A stretch of 64,000 nt of DNA, from the NCBI RefSeq assembly GCF_029227915.1, contig NC_079888.1, positions 6,443,001-6,507,000 of the forward strand, given 5' to 3'. The position numbers were made by a program, and so were the translations under genes. Positions 1 to 20,400 of this stretch are shown piece by piece (position 1 is the stretch's first letter; every line of letters starts with the position of its first letter). The notes beneath the pieces were generated by a model that was not told where the DNA came from, did no database searches, and worked only from the letters and a program-made list of their open reading frames with translations. Source of the stretch: Hydractinia symbiolongicarpus (lineage: Eukaryota > Cnidaria > Hydrozoa > Anthoathecata > Hydractiniidae).

Positions 1-1275
1 CTATTAAGCTAAATATTAATCATCGCTGTGGTGACAAGCTTAATTGAATCGTGAATATTGCGCTCTGACCTTGGATGTCTCCATATGTATAGACTGTCTC
101 TGTTTTCAGAGAAGTGTTTGGGTGAGTGAGACCATTCTCGCCCAAAAGAATAAACAAGAAAGAATTCCCAGATAGCAATCATATGAGCAAAGAACAATAA
201 GTAATTATCACAATTCATTGGCTAGCCAGTGTAGGATAACCCCCTCTTTCGAAGGACATTTTATTTTCAAATTTTTTATTATTCAGCATTATCTTCCTTG
301 AAATTTTAGAATGAGCGTAAAAATATTTATTGGAGAAAATAAGGAAAATTCTTTTTTAAGCAGTTTGGTCAAGTTAGCTACAGAAACAGAAATTATTTCT
401 ATATCAGGAAAATGTTCTTGCTCTCAATGATAAAATACTTTTTGATCGGAAAACCATTTTTACTTTTCAGGTTTCCACAGCAGGTTTGCAGGTTTCCACA
501 ATTTATGACCTGGACCAATGAAATCAGCAAAATAATAAGAAAAAATATACTGAAGAATGGTTCTCATGCAGTCTAAATACAAGAGTTCTTTCTAGTTCGG
601 TGTTTCTGGTAGTAACAGGAGAACTATTTTGTTACCTTTATCATCTTTTTTTACCTAAAATCTTGGAACATATAGCATTTATTTTTCATGTTCAATTAAA
701 ACAACCTTAAAAAAAGAAAAAAAATTTCCTTGAGGAGGAAGTTAATCTAACTTTTTCCCCAATCTACCTTTAATAATTGTTCTGGGTGCTTATTTTAACT
801 TCTCTGTCCTTTTTTATGTTAAAAAGATAAAATTTGTATAAAGTGATACGTTCTTATTGCATTTGATTGACTTATATAATATGACCCAACTATCTTTCTT
901 TATTTCTTTTGTTTTCCCATGTACCTATACTATAAAACAGCTTGTTTTCAAATATTTCTTTGTTTCATCTCAGGTGTGTTAATAGCGTGATCAAACACAA
1001 TATACAAAAAAGTTTGTCTTCGATTTATTTGACATTTCTTAAAAACAAAAAAATATAAACTTTTGGGTTTCCTTATCATTAGTGTACTGATGATGGGGTA
1101 AAGGGTTGGTTGGTAAAGACAGAATGTAACTGTGAGGTCAAAAAAAATCCACCTGGCGCTATTTTATTGACCGGGTTGGGTGATGGCAAACACTAATATT
1201 TTTAAGTCCCGCGTAACCGTGGACTGTAACTAAGAATTACTTTGTAGTTGTATATCTTATTGTATTTTTTATCAG
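1..1275. other. Upstream region, no supported exon
   Basis: AT-rich sequence upstream of the first METAP2 exon I can support. That exon starts in phase, needing one base from an earlier exon, so the initiator exon must lie here or left of the window. I found no ATG-bearing segment with a convincing donor that resembles a METAP2 N-terminus. A short ATG frame ending at a good GTGAGT donor near 121 has the right phase but no recognisable sequence, so I do not call it. Confidence 0.5.
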
Positions 1276-9717
<8,442 letters not shown>

Positions 9718-9762
9718 AAGTTTCATGGTTGCGTTATTTAAGAAAACTAGTGGTTTTATTCC

Positions 9763-9768
9763 AATAAA
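9763..9768 (+). terminator. Poly(A) signal of METAP2
   Basis: AATAAA lies 46 nt after the METAP2 stop codon, in a plausible position for the cleavage and polyadenylation signal. Confidence 0.6.
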
Positions 9769-10959
9769 TTGAAGTTTGCAGTGTGGCCGCTATCCCTGTA
9801 AAAAAGAGGACTGCGATTGTAGCGTATATCTTATTCGTACGAATGTTAGCGCGTATTTATTTTCGCGCTTTAAAAATAATCTGTTTCGTAAGGTTTGATT
9901 TTTGCGCTATAACAATATGGATCTCTATCAGGTGTGTTTATTTTCGCGCAAGTTACAAAAACATCACAAACATTAAAGATAAAACAGGGTTTTAAAATAT
10001 AAATACGTTTCTTTTGTTTATAAAAAATTATATTGATTCTGAAGAAACGCTTAATTTCGGAAAATTAGTAAACTAACCAACTTAGTCTTCGCGCGTAAAA
10101 GTTAGATCAAAGGTAGTACATAGACTTTTTCAAAATGGCGGAATTGTCGCGCTGTTGTTTTATTGTTTTATTATGTAAAACACTTTGAAGAATATTTATA
10201 TCCAACTAATTGACTTTAGTGATAGTCCATTTTCTTAAAATTAAAAGTATAATTTTTTTTTGCAGCGAAAAGTGTTTTCAGTTTCATGAGAACGCTTGCA
10301 ATATGAACGGCTGTTGGAAACTTTCAAGAAGCGTCCCCTCATTAATTTGCATATCGAGAACTTTGATAAGCCAATCTTTTTATTTGATTTACGTAATTAT
10401 TTTGTTACTTTGCTAAAATATTATTTCAAAACGCCGTGCATCACCTTTTTGGTAGTTAAATTTTCGTCTTGCATTGCGTTCTTGCGTTCTCATGTCTTGT
10501 GCGATTCTTGTTATTGTTTAGGAAAAGAAAGTTATTGTAAGCATATTACACGAAGAAAACATAACTAAGTCTTCCCTGTTATATTTTAAGAAAACGCACC
10601 AAATTTAATTGTCAGACCATTCGCCGATGCTATTTTAATCGCTTAGACCTATGCAACAACCCCCCCCCCCCCAAATGGGAATATGAATTTCTATCGTGTT
10701 GAGGCATTTGGAAAGGCAACCTCGTCCCCCAGGGCTCTTCTACGCCCTGACGTCCTATCAGTATATCGTATTCTGACGGGACGGCCCATTAAACGATATC
10801 ATATGACTTGGTCTGATCAATCGATCATCAGACAGCAAAGAAAACTTCGTTGCTAAATGAACCCAAGGTATATTGTCAAAAAAGGTAACCCAACTTAATG
10901 TTTTCTCAAAGAGCTCTTGAGACAAGAGATTACACTGTTGACGCAAGATATATATTTCT
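9769..10959. other. Intergenic, repeat-like, no gene seen
   Basis: The motif TTTATTTTCGCGC recurs near 9855 and 9938, and related CGCG-rich bits follow near 10090. A C homopolymer of about 14 nt is near 10660. A terminus-like CCTCGTCCCCCAGGG is at 10720, shared with sites near 43481 and 46011. The open frames here show no family resemblance. Confidence 0.5.
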
Positions 10960-12686
10960 CCGGTTTTTATACAACGCAAATAGAACTTCCCAAGCGAATC
11001 AAATCGAATCAAACAACAATCGGAGTCGGTGAAGTACTGCGGAGAATATATGATAAAACGGTGATGGTAGTGATCAAGAAAGACATCATCATTCGAGCTG
11101 TAGAGTGTAGATGTGTTCTGGCCAAAAAGCAGGAGGAGAGGCTGCAGTCCACGCTATGAGGAGAGTGTTCGAAAGTGAAGAAGCAGAGGCGGCTCTTCTG
11201 GTAGATGCATCAAATGCGTTCAACAACATCAATCGACAAGCCCTCCTACACAACGTCAGAGTGGTATGCCCTGTTTTTGCGAACTATTTATCGCACACCA
11301 GCCAGGTTAATTGTTATTGGGGGTGTAGAGCTAAGTTCAAAAGAGGGAACAATCCAAAGGTCATCCGATCGGCATGGCAGTCTACGCTAGGGGAATAACA
11401 CCTCTCCTGGACGAACTGATGTCGCTCCTGGTGGAACAGGACTAGATGGCCGCCTATAACTGCAATAGAGAAATGCAGATCATCACGAACCTGGTGGGAT
11501 AACCTTGCAACTCAAGGCCCCATTTTGGTTACTTCCCTCGACCAAAAAAATCTTGGCAAATCGTCAAAGAACAACAAAGAACGAAATTTGGCCGACGCCA
11601 TGGAAAGCTTCCGGGGAACCAACATCCAAGTGACAACAGAAGGTGAACGACATCTGGGCGCAGTGATTGGAAGTGAAGGTTACAAAGAAAAATACTGTAA
11701 AGCTCTAGTAGAAAAATGGTCAGAGTAATTGTCTATTGTCTATTGTCTTCTAACCAGAATCGCCGTGACTCAACTAAAGCGGGATACGCATACTACGTCA
11801 GCGGATACCAACACAAACTTACTTACTTCATCCGAACGATACCTGGATTTGAGAGATACCTGCAGCCAATCGAGGACGTGATATGGTATCAGTTCATCCC
11901 AGCGATCATTGGAGGGAAGACCATCAACGACAATGGGCACGAGCTGTTGACATTGCCTCCAAGACTTGGTGGTCCTTGACTCAAAAACGTATGTCAGACA
12001 GCCCCAATCGAGCACGACAACTTCAAAGCCCTGACAAGAAAGCTACAAAATAAAATCCTAGGGATGTCTAAAGAAGAGAAAAAAGCGGCAAAAAGTCCCG
12101 CCATGATTAAAAACGACGCCAACGGACTAAAGAAACGTTGGAGGAAGTACGAACAAGGATGAGTGACGAGCAGAAAAGAACCAAAGAGGCGAACTCAATG
12201 GTTAGAGCGTCCAACTGGTTAACAAATCTGCCAATCAAACAGTTTGGATACGAGCTCATTAAGGAACAGTTCCAAAACGCCTTACGCATCAGGTATAGCT
12301 TGTCGCTTCCAAGACTTCCACCAGGTACAGGGGTCTGGAGCTCGAAAAATGCTTTAGAAAGAATAAAGGGGAGAAGAAAAGGCACTACAATGAACGTGTC
12401 AACAACATCGAGAACGGTACATTCATGCCTTTGGTGTTTTTTGACGAGTGGTGGCATGGGTCGGGAGTGTAAAATATTGTACAAACGTTTGTGCGAGATG
12501 ATGGCTGAGAAAAGAGGTGAAACATTCCAAAGAGTAACAGACTTCATACGAACGAAGCTATCGTATAGCCTTCTCCGATCGAAATTGCTGTGTTTAGGAG
12601 GCTCACGCTCACTAAAGATCGAATACAGACTGAGTGACATTCATCTGGCCAACTCTCTTTCGAAAGTCGGAGGCACTGATGAATGA
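10960..12686 (+). pseudogene. Degenerate non-LTR-like reverse transcriptase relic
   Basis: GC-richer than its surroundings. Successive frames carry pieces of one RT protein: TIGVGEVLRRI (near 11015), ALLVDASNAFNNINRQALL (near 11190-11250; the Asp-bearing block A), a VIGGVELSSKEGT segment (11310-11350), HLGAVIGSEGYKEKYCKALV (11650), YVSGYQHKLTYF and FERYLQPIEDVI (11790-11880), then a C-terminal domain with FGYELIKEQFQNALRIRY (12245) and GGMGRECKILYKRLCEMM (12450). Frameshifts at about 11300, 11400, 11730 and 11990 and an internal loss near 12330 break it. The catalytic Y-A-D-D box expected near 11450 is missing, leaving MAAY then an unrelated frame. I recognise this RT family from cnidarian predicted proteins but cannot name its clade. 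It is certainly inactive. Confidence 0.8.
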
Positions 12687-14449
12687 ATATTTAATATATT
12701 CATTTACTAATTAATTTATTTAATATTTTTAGTTTTGAAGTAAGACGGAATATGTATGATTATGTTGTAAAATATTACACGCCGATTATACTGGCCGTCA
12801 GGCTTTGCTTTAAAAAAAATAGAACTTCCCCGGGGATTACGAGGTCTCCGGTGCGTGCAGGTCAGCATTTTATAAACATTTCTTTTGGCAGCAATAATAA
12901 TGGCGGAGAATGTAGTGATGCAATTGAGGTGACATCCACGTGTGGAAAAATTCCTTATCTAAACAATTTTTTTAAAATTAAGGTCAACGTTAGTTGACCC
13001 TCCCTGACTTCCTATGTGTTTGAATCTATGAAGATAGGAAAAGTATATTCAATTAAATGTAGCTATGTACAAAGACGAAAGCAATGTTTTTTTCTTGTCA
13101 TTTCTGATGAAACAAATCGTCATCTTGTGTTTTGTATTGTATTTAGCTACTACCGCTAGGCTCGAGCCTTAGTTATAGCTACCTAGTAGCTTTCTTGTCT
13201 CTTTAGAACTTTGTTTATTTTTTGTAATTGTGCTAGGCTAACGCTATTATCTTTTCTTTTTAAAATCTATATAATTGTAGCCAAGTTTTTTCTTTGTTTA
13301 ATTTGATATTTTTAACTACTGTTTTGTTTTATGTGTTGTCTGGTCAGGAAAAAATAAATATATATAGCTTTATATACAATTTTGAATTTTTTTTTTTTTT
13401 GGATATTTGGCGATTTGGCGTCGGTTTGACGTCATAACAATTTTTTGGAGGTGAAAAGTTTCCGTATTTTAAAAAAACACCTGTACTTTTTACGGCGTAT
13501 GCGGCTTATCGGCACCCTTGTTCAAAAATATGTTTGGTTGGCGTCATTTCTAATTACAAAAGTGAGTCGGTTGGTCATTCGGATAAAATTTTTCCAAAAA
13601 AATTACAAAAATAATATATTTCGCAGCCATATTTTGTTATTCGTTTTAAATGTACGCCAGCTGTATTTTTAGCCTTCGTTTCAAGTTCAATTTTTGTCAG
13701 TATAAGTATTGCCGTTTAAATGCGAAGCAGGAAAATATAGCACTGCGCATCGCAGTCCCCTATTGAAATAACATCGGATGTAACAACCGTAATTCGGAGG
13801 ACCGCTGAAAAGGTAAATGGTGGATTTTGTTGCGTGTCGAAGATTGTTCCTGGATTGTTTGGTTCATTTTTTACAAATTTACCGACTTGTAGACTCGACT
13901 CTCGCCTTTCAAAGTGAGTCAGTTGGGTGACGCTAACCAATTATATTTTTGAGGGTGGCCTAAGCATCATTTCCAGTCAGACTTTTATTGTGGTTACCTA
14001 GCTAATTATTCTTTCATTTCCACATTTTTTAGCTTTCTTCCCCCACGAAGTAGGTTTGTTTTCACCCTGCAATTTTTTTTTAAAACTGGCGGATGTAGCA
14101 CAAATGTGATTCGTCAATTAAGTAAAATGTCAATCATCACTACGGCAACAAAGCTGAACCGACTCGCCTAATTGTCTGTTAAGGGGTGACGACATCCAAA
14201 CTAATAGCTTATGACAAAATTCGTATATATAGCATATCCAATTTTTTATATACATTTTGTAGATGATCCGTAATACAGTCAGTTTATATAATCTTTTTAA
14301 AAACACTTCATTTTAACTTGTTTTCTGATTGCTTGTAACATTGGATGAAGCTTGATGAAATTATTATAAAATGGTTTTATGTATATATAACCTTTAACAT
14401 TATAATAGACTAATGTATAAGTTTATATTGGAGAAATTTAAATCTGGAT
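12687..14449. other. Intergenic, XPOT upstream region
   Basis: No coding segment recognised. The sequence is AT-rich and poly(T)-rich, with a GC-richer patch at 12830-12960. Presumed to hold the XPOT promoter and 5' UTR; no TATA box or other element could be assigned. Confidence 0.5.
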
Positions 14450-17400
14450 ATGGATGAAGGGATTGTGCAGTTGTTAACTGTGGGAGATTCTCCTGGAGCC
14501 CAGACTCATGTAAGTGTTCCAAGATGAAGTAATTGTTTGTCTTAAAAGACTGAATTCTTTATGTATAATACATTCTATTTTTCTGAAAGAAGAATTAAAA
14601 ATTCTGTGTTAGTTTACTCTTTTGATTTTGACCTCTTAGATTTTGAGTTATTTTGAGCAACTAAAGAAGCAAGATGAAGGATGGCAAATATGTGGAGATG
14701 TTCTAGCAAGAAATCTTTATGAGTATACATGTTTTCTTTTTATAGTAAAATCACTTATTTAAATATAATGTAGGTTTCTCTTATTTTTCTTCTGATATTT
14801 CAGGGACGAGCGAGTAAAATTCTTTTGTTTACAAGTGATGGAAAACCATATCAGATTAAGGTATGTAACATGTAAATATTATTTATATTGTGTGATTTTT
14901 GGCTTCAAAATCACATCAGGTTTGCAATAAACTTGTCTTAAAAAAGATATTGGGGATTGAGTAAGGCGGACGTCACAAATATCTAGTGTTACAGTCACCC
15001 AACTGACCCCAATTTTTTATGGAGACGCCTTTACTATATCACGTGCCATCTACTATTACTAAATTTACTAAACACAAGTTTATATATATTTTACGGCACG
15101 CAAACGATTTGATCAAATAACACTGTATAATTTGACTTTGTGTGTTGTGTTTTACATAACTGTAATGATGTTCGAGTTATCAGAAGTTATATATTGAGGC
15201 TTATTTATTTTTAATATAATTTGAAAAATTGCCGACTGCATGCTGACAACTGCATTTGTTTAATCTGCCCTCAGACAACCTAGTTCCCAAGCGTGCTGAT
15301 GAGCCGCATACACCCTCAAAATGTAAGCAGTTTTCAGAACAATTCAGCGCTTTAGAAAAATCTTAGGAATTACGTCAATCAAATCCTAAAAAAAAACAGT
15401 TTTGGAATGGTTCGCCAGTTCAGAAATTCTTAACGAAATTGTTGAATTTTTACTCACCGACTGACAGACCAACCCTTTTTTGTGCCCCAAATGACTCTAA
15501 CACCAGGTGTTTGTAACGTCCGCCTAACTACTAAGCCTAAATATCACTGTATTTTGTAACAAAGCATTTACAAAGCGAAATTATTGTTAATAATTGCTAA
15601 TAATTGTAACAAATTAGAACTTCTGTTCTTTAAAACATTCTCCTAGTTCATAAAGGATCCAATATATTGTTGATTTTGGAATTATTCCATCACCCCAAAT
15701 TATACAGCAGGGATTTATAATTTTTTTTAAAAAAGAAAGTATATATCATGATATATAGCAATGAAGGTTTTGATGCGCTTATGTCAGCATCAGGAATCTC
15801 ATAGTAAAACAATGGGTATAGATAATCATCAATCACTTAAAAATCAGAGGTGTGAAATATATTGATGATAAATAAAGCTTAAGAAATTAAGGTTTTGAAA
15901 TTTGAAAACATGTCAGTTTCGAAGGTTGCATGTTAATAAATTTGTGCTGCATATAAATATGGTTTGTTAATGTGAGAATTTAGAGTTCTAGCCTGTCAAA
16001 TGAAAATTTTTTAAATTTTTATTAGCAAAGCTTTTTGTACATTAATGATGATGTACATTATATACGAAAAGCTTCGCTAATAGAATTTTTAATATATTTT
16101 CACTTTGTTTTTACTTTAACTTATTTGTGTTTTAATTCTAGATAATTTGTGTTGGCTTTAATAGTATAGAAATTTAAAAAGTTTTTCTTATAGGTACCAA
16201 TCTTTCAACGATTTACACCGACAGAAGTTCAAATTGTGTTTACAACAATGGTTTCACAATGTAAGTGTTTTAGTTTTAGCCTGCTCAGAGTACATTGCTA
16301 TCATGCTATCTTGTACAGAATATTGCAAAAGCTCTTTATGATGACCAAGTCAACATAATTGAAATCAGGTTCCTTTAAAACTTGGAATTTTTTTCCTTAA
16401 TTAGCATTTTCAGAATGCATGTATATCCTATTGAAATAGTTCTTTTTTTGTTATTATATTTAAAATATGTTGGGAAAAGTCAAAAAACTTTGATCCCCAC
16501 AAGTAATTTTTATATCAGAGTTATACATTTTGAAGTTGCGAAAATTTAATCATCAACGTTTGGAAACAATTTTTAAAGCTTACAGCAGCTAAAGATTATT
16601 TGCTTAAAAACGCAACCTTGCGTGATATCAATTGCCGCTAGTGCCAACATGTCCCAGATTTTTACGTTTTTGTTGGCCCTAATACATGTGTGTTGGAAAT
16701 GTTAATGGCAGATTTTAAACGTTTTCTGCCTGACTTTAAGTGATTATTTTTTAGCCTGCTAAAAAATGCTGAAAAATCACTGTTTTCTCAAACAGCATGC
16801 CAGAATATGACTTAAGCAAGAAAATCTATGGGATTAGCACACTTCCCTGTGCTATCAAGTAAAGTAAAGTAAAAAAAATATAAGACGACTCAATACCTCA
16901 TATATGTTTTACCATGGTTTAATTGTAAAGAAGGTATGCAGTTGAACTCACATTCACGTTTCGTACTAGAACAATGTGTAAATAAAGAATAAGTGATGTT
17001 CTCTAGGAACCGACCACTTTGTTTGTTCTTGTGAAATATTTCTTCACTTTAGTGCTGTGGTACAGAGCATAAAGTTTTTATCAGAAACAAAACTGCACAA
17101 TTGTTTTGTCTTTTGTTTATCCAAGAATATCCTGAAAAGGTAAGGAGGAATGTTGTATCTATAATTATTTTGGATATATTTTTGTATTATGTGAGATTTA
17201 ATTTCGTAATTAAACAAAATATGTATTTCCCATGAACATATCCAATTATCTGGAATTTTTTTTATTTAGTGGTCCTCATTTTTTAATGAAATGTTGAGCC
17301 TTCTTGAAGGTGGACCATTGGCAGTTGATGGTTATTTGCGTGTGTTGGTTGCAATTGATGAAGAAGTTGTTGCAAGACACATTCCACATACTCAGGAGGT

Positions 17401-20400
17401 ATTATGTTTATATTTTGCTTTTACTGGTTTCATAGTGTTCTGCAACACTCCAGAAAACCTACTCTCATCAATGAACGTCTTGCAAAGGGCTCTTAACGCT
17501 ATTCCATCTAGTGGGAGGGAGGAGGGACATTTTATGCGATCCATGTGAAAATTGGAAAATGTGTTAAAGAACTTTATTTAACTTTCAGAAACTCCAAACA
17601 GAATGTAAAAATTCGCTCTAGAACTAAATTAATTGAATTTTAAGTAGATAGTGGTATTTTGAACAAATTTCAAGCTTTTGATGATGTCACATAAAATGTG
17701 CTGATGCAAGCAAGAATTTATTGCTGCCATTTTGTTCTTTTTGTGACCTATACAATAAGTGTGCCAAGTTTGAGGGGGGTGGGGGTTGGAGAATCCCCCT
17801 GGTCATAATATGTTCGGGTAAACAAGTCTGTTAGGGGTTGTACATTCAAACTTTTCAATGCATAGATATTATAAATGTGAAATAATTAACATAAATTTTT
17901 TCATCACAATGACTCTTGTTTGCTCGTGTCCCAGGCCTCTTAATTTTTTGCTGACGACACCATAACTTTTGATCTTCACATCGGTTTGCAATCAAATTTT
18001 GTTTTACGCAGAAAATTTTATTCAGGTTCCCTTTAAGATAAAGACGCAAGCAATTAAAGTGTTAAACAAAACAGATTTATTTTCTGGAATTATTTAGCAA
18101 AGCTCTACTGTGAAATATTAGAGGGGCTTCCTTAATAGAGGGACTCTTAAAAGAGGAAATACAGTAGTTTAGCTGACTTAAATTTTGTTTTGATTATAAT
18201 TATATACTTAAATCATTTGGTACATATGCTATGACGTTGAAGTCATGTGAGTGACAGATTTTTTAGTTTAATACCAGATAAAAAACTAATGTTATTAAGA
18301 GTGCAAGTGGAAGTAAATGACTTGTTGGAAACTGCACTGTTTTTTCTTTTTCTTTTTTTAGGAATTTCAGCGTAATACGAAAATTAAAGATCATATGAGA
18401 GACCATTGTGTTAATGACTTGGTTGAATCTTGGTACCAAATTTTAAAGCTCTATGAACAATGTAATGGTGCTGTGGTATGCCTGTGTTTAAAAGTAATTG
18501 GAGCATACATCTCATGGATTGATATCAATCTCATCGCTAATGAAAGGTTTATTAGGTAAATCTCTATTAAACCTGGTTGTGGCGTGGTGTGGGCATAAAG
18601 TGTCTAGTGGTGATGTATTCTTAAAAGTAATGAAACTTGGCTCAGTTCAGGAAAACACTATATATATTGATAAAAACTGAAGAAATGCTTGTTGTGTCAA
18701 ACTGGGTAAATCTTGACATTTAAAAATGGTGTATAAAAAAACATAATTACGTCATTGGGATTAGAAATGACGCCATTTTGATGGATTGGTGTAAAACCAA
18801 ACATCTCAGTTGTTTTTATAAATTTGAAAAAATTACCCTATCCTAAAATTGCCATGCCCCCTTTTTTCCCTACAAGCCTTAATAAATTTTTCGTTAAATT
18901 TCACTCACGATTTATGAACAGAAAGGAAATTACGTTTTATAGTTTTAACAAACATTTAATTTTATTTTCGAATCTTTATTTTGTCTTATGTGAAGTCCTA
19001 TCCATCTTTTGTTTACTTATACTGTGGACATTCTTTTGTTTCAGTTGTTTGTTATCATATTTGGAAAGCGAAGAGATCCGTGAAAGCTCATGTGAATGTC
19101 TTTTGGAGATCATTAATAAAGGTTTTTATGATACTTGATTTTATATTAAATAACTTTAGATTAGAATTTTTCATTTTGATATATTTATTCTCTACGTTAA
19201 TGTGTAGGTATGGATGCGGGAGGTAAAACAAGGTTAGTTGAGTCACTATCAGATGCTCTTGTAAAAACCAGAATCATGGAGGTTAACAGCAGCGCTTGTG
19301 GTGTAAGTACCAGTTTGACTCTCTGCCTATATTATGTTAGAAAATTATGTTAGTATTAAATTAAATTTCTTTACAAGGCAAGAAAAATTAAAATGATGAA
19401 TGATATCTACAAAATAAAATAAAAGAACAATCATTAAGTTGGCCCCTGATAAAAAGCATTGTTTTTACGTCCTTGTAAACATTGCTGTTGAATATCATTT
19501 TATTTTCAGGATGTTGACTTTATTGTCAAACTGTCTGCTTTAATCAACGGAATGGGTGTCCAATTGATCACTAGTTTTAACAAGTAAGAAAGAAAAATTA
19601 CAAAAAAATTGATAAGCTGGCAGTATTAAATGAATAGATCATCTTTTGATATGTCTTCACCTTTTCATATGTCTTCCCTTTTTTCTGCTATTACACCAGT
19701 TACAAGAGGACTTTAGCTGGAAATAATTTTTAGGGACAGGTAAATTTAGACATGAGTTGTTTACATTTTTATATTTTTGTTAGATTAACTAAAGAAGAAG
19801 CTGAAAATGGTTTGAAATCCGAAATACTACAAGCAGTTGATGCCAAGATACCTCATATGCTTAGGTATGAAAATAAAATGGTAATAACAATCATGTTAAA
19901 AAGGTTATTGCAATAAACTCTTAATTTCGAATATTATACCCACAAGCAATGATTTACAGTGTTTTCATATTATACCAGCACACTTTGAACTTGTCAATGT
20001 TCACAACACTTAGATTCGTTATCTGACACTGCTTATTCTTGCTGATTTCAGCATGGCCTATTTGCTTGATTGAGTCAGAAACTGCGACTAGCGCATTTTT
20101 TAACCCTTCTTACCCGCCCTACACATCTGCCAAAGCAGAACTCTCGCAGGCTTTAGCTAAAGAGGATTCGGCAGGTGATGCCAAAATAACTGCCATTTTC
20201 AAAACATTTTTGAACTGGATTGTAGTCGTGCATTGATAGACACATTATTGATATAGGTTTATCTGTTAAGTGGAGTATGCACTAGTAAATGCAACCAGTG
20301 TAATGCTTCATTTTGTAGCAATACTACTTTTTCTCAGATTTCTTGGTGATGAAGACGATGATATCTCAGAGGCTATGACTGAGTTCTGCCACTCGTATCT

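Noticed and set aside
1090-1150. Possible first METAP2 exon near a GATGGGGTAAAG donor
   Set aside because: The phase does not fit the next exon and the peptide is not METAP2-like.
12107-12640. 177-codon minus-strand open frame
   Set aside because: Antisense shadow of the RT relic; the plus strand carries the recognisable protein.
18498-18680. Open frame at the end of XPOT exon 7
   Set aside because: Shifted frame over the real exon; the XPOT frame reads LKVIGAYISWIDINLIANERF here.
20039-20236. GC-richer open frame within an XPOT intron
   Set aside because: Not in phase with the flanking exons and not part of XPOT. The minus strand hints at a decayed element gag (ESSALADV, ALVAVSDSIKQIGHA) with stops, but too weakly to call.
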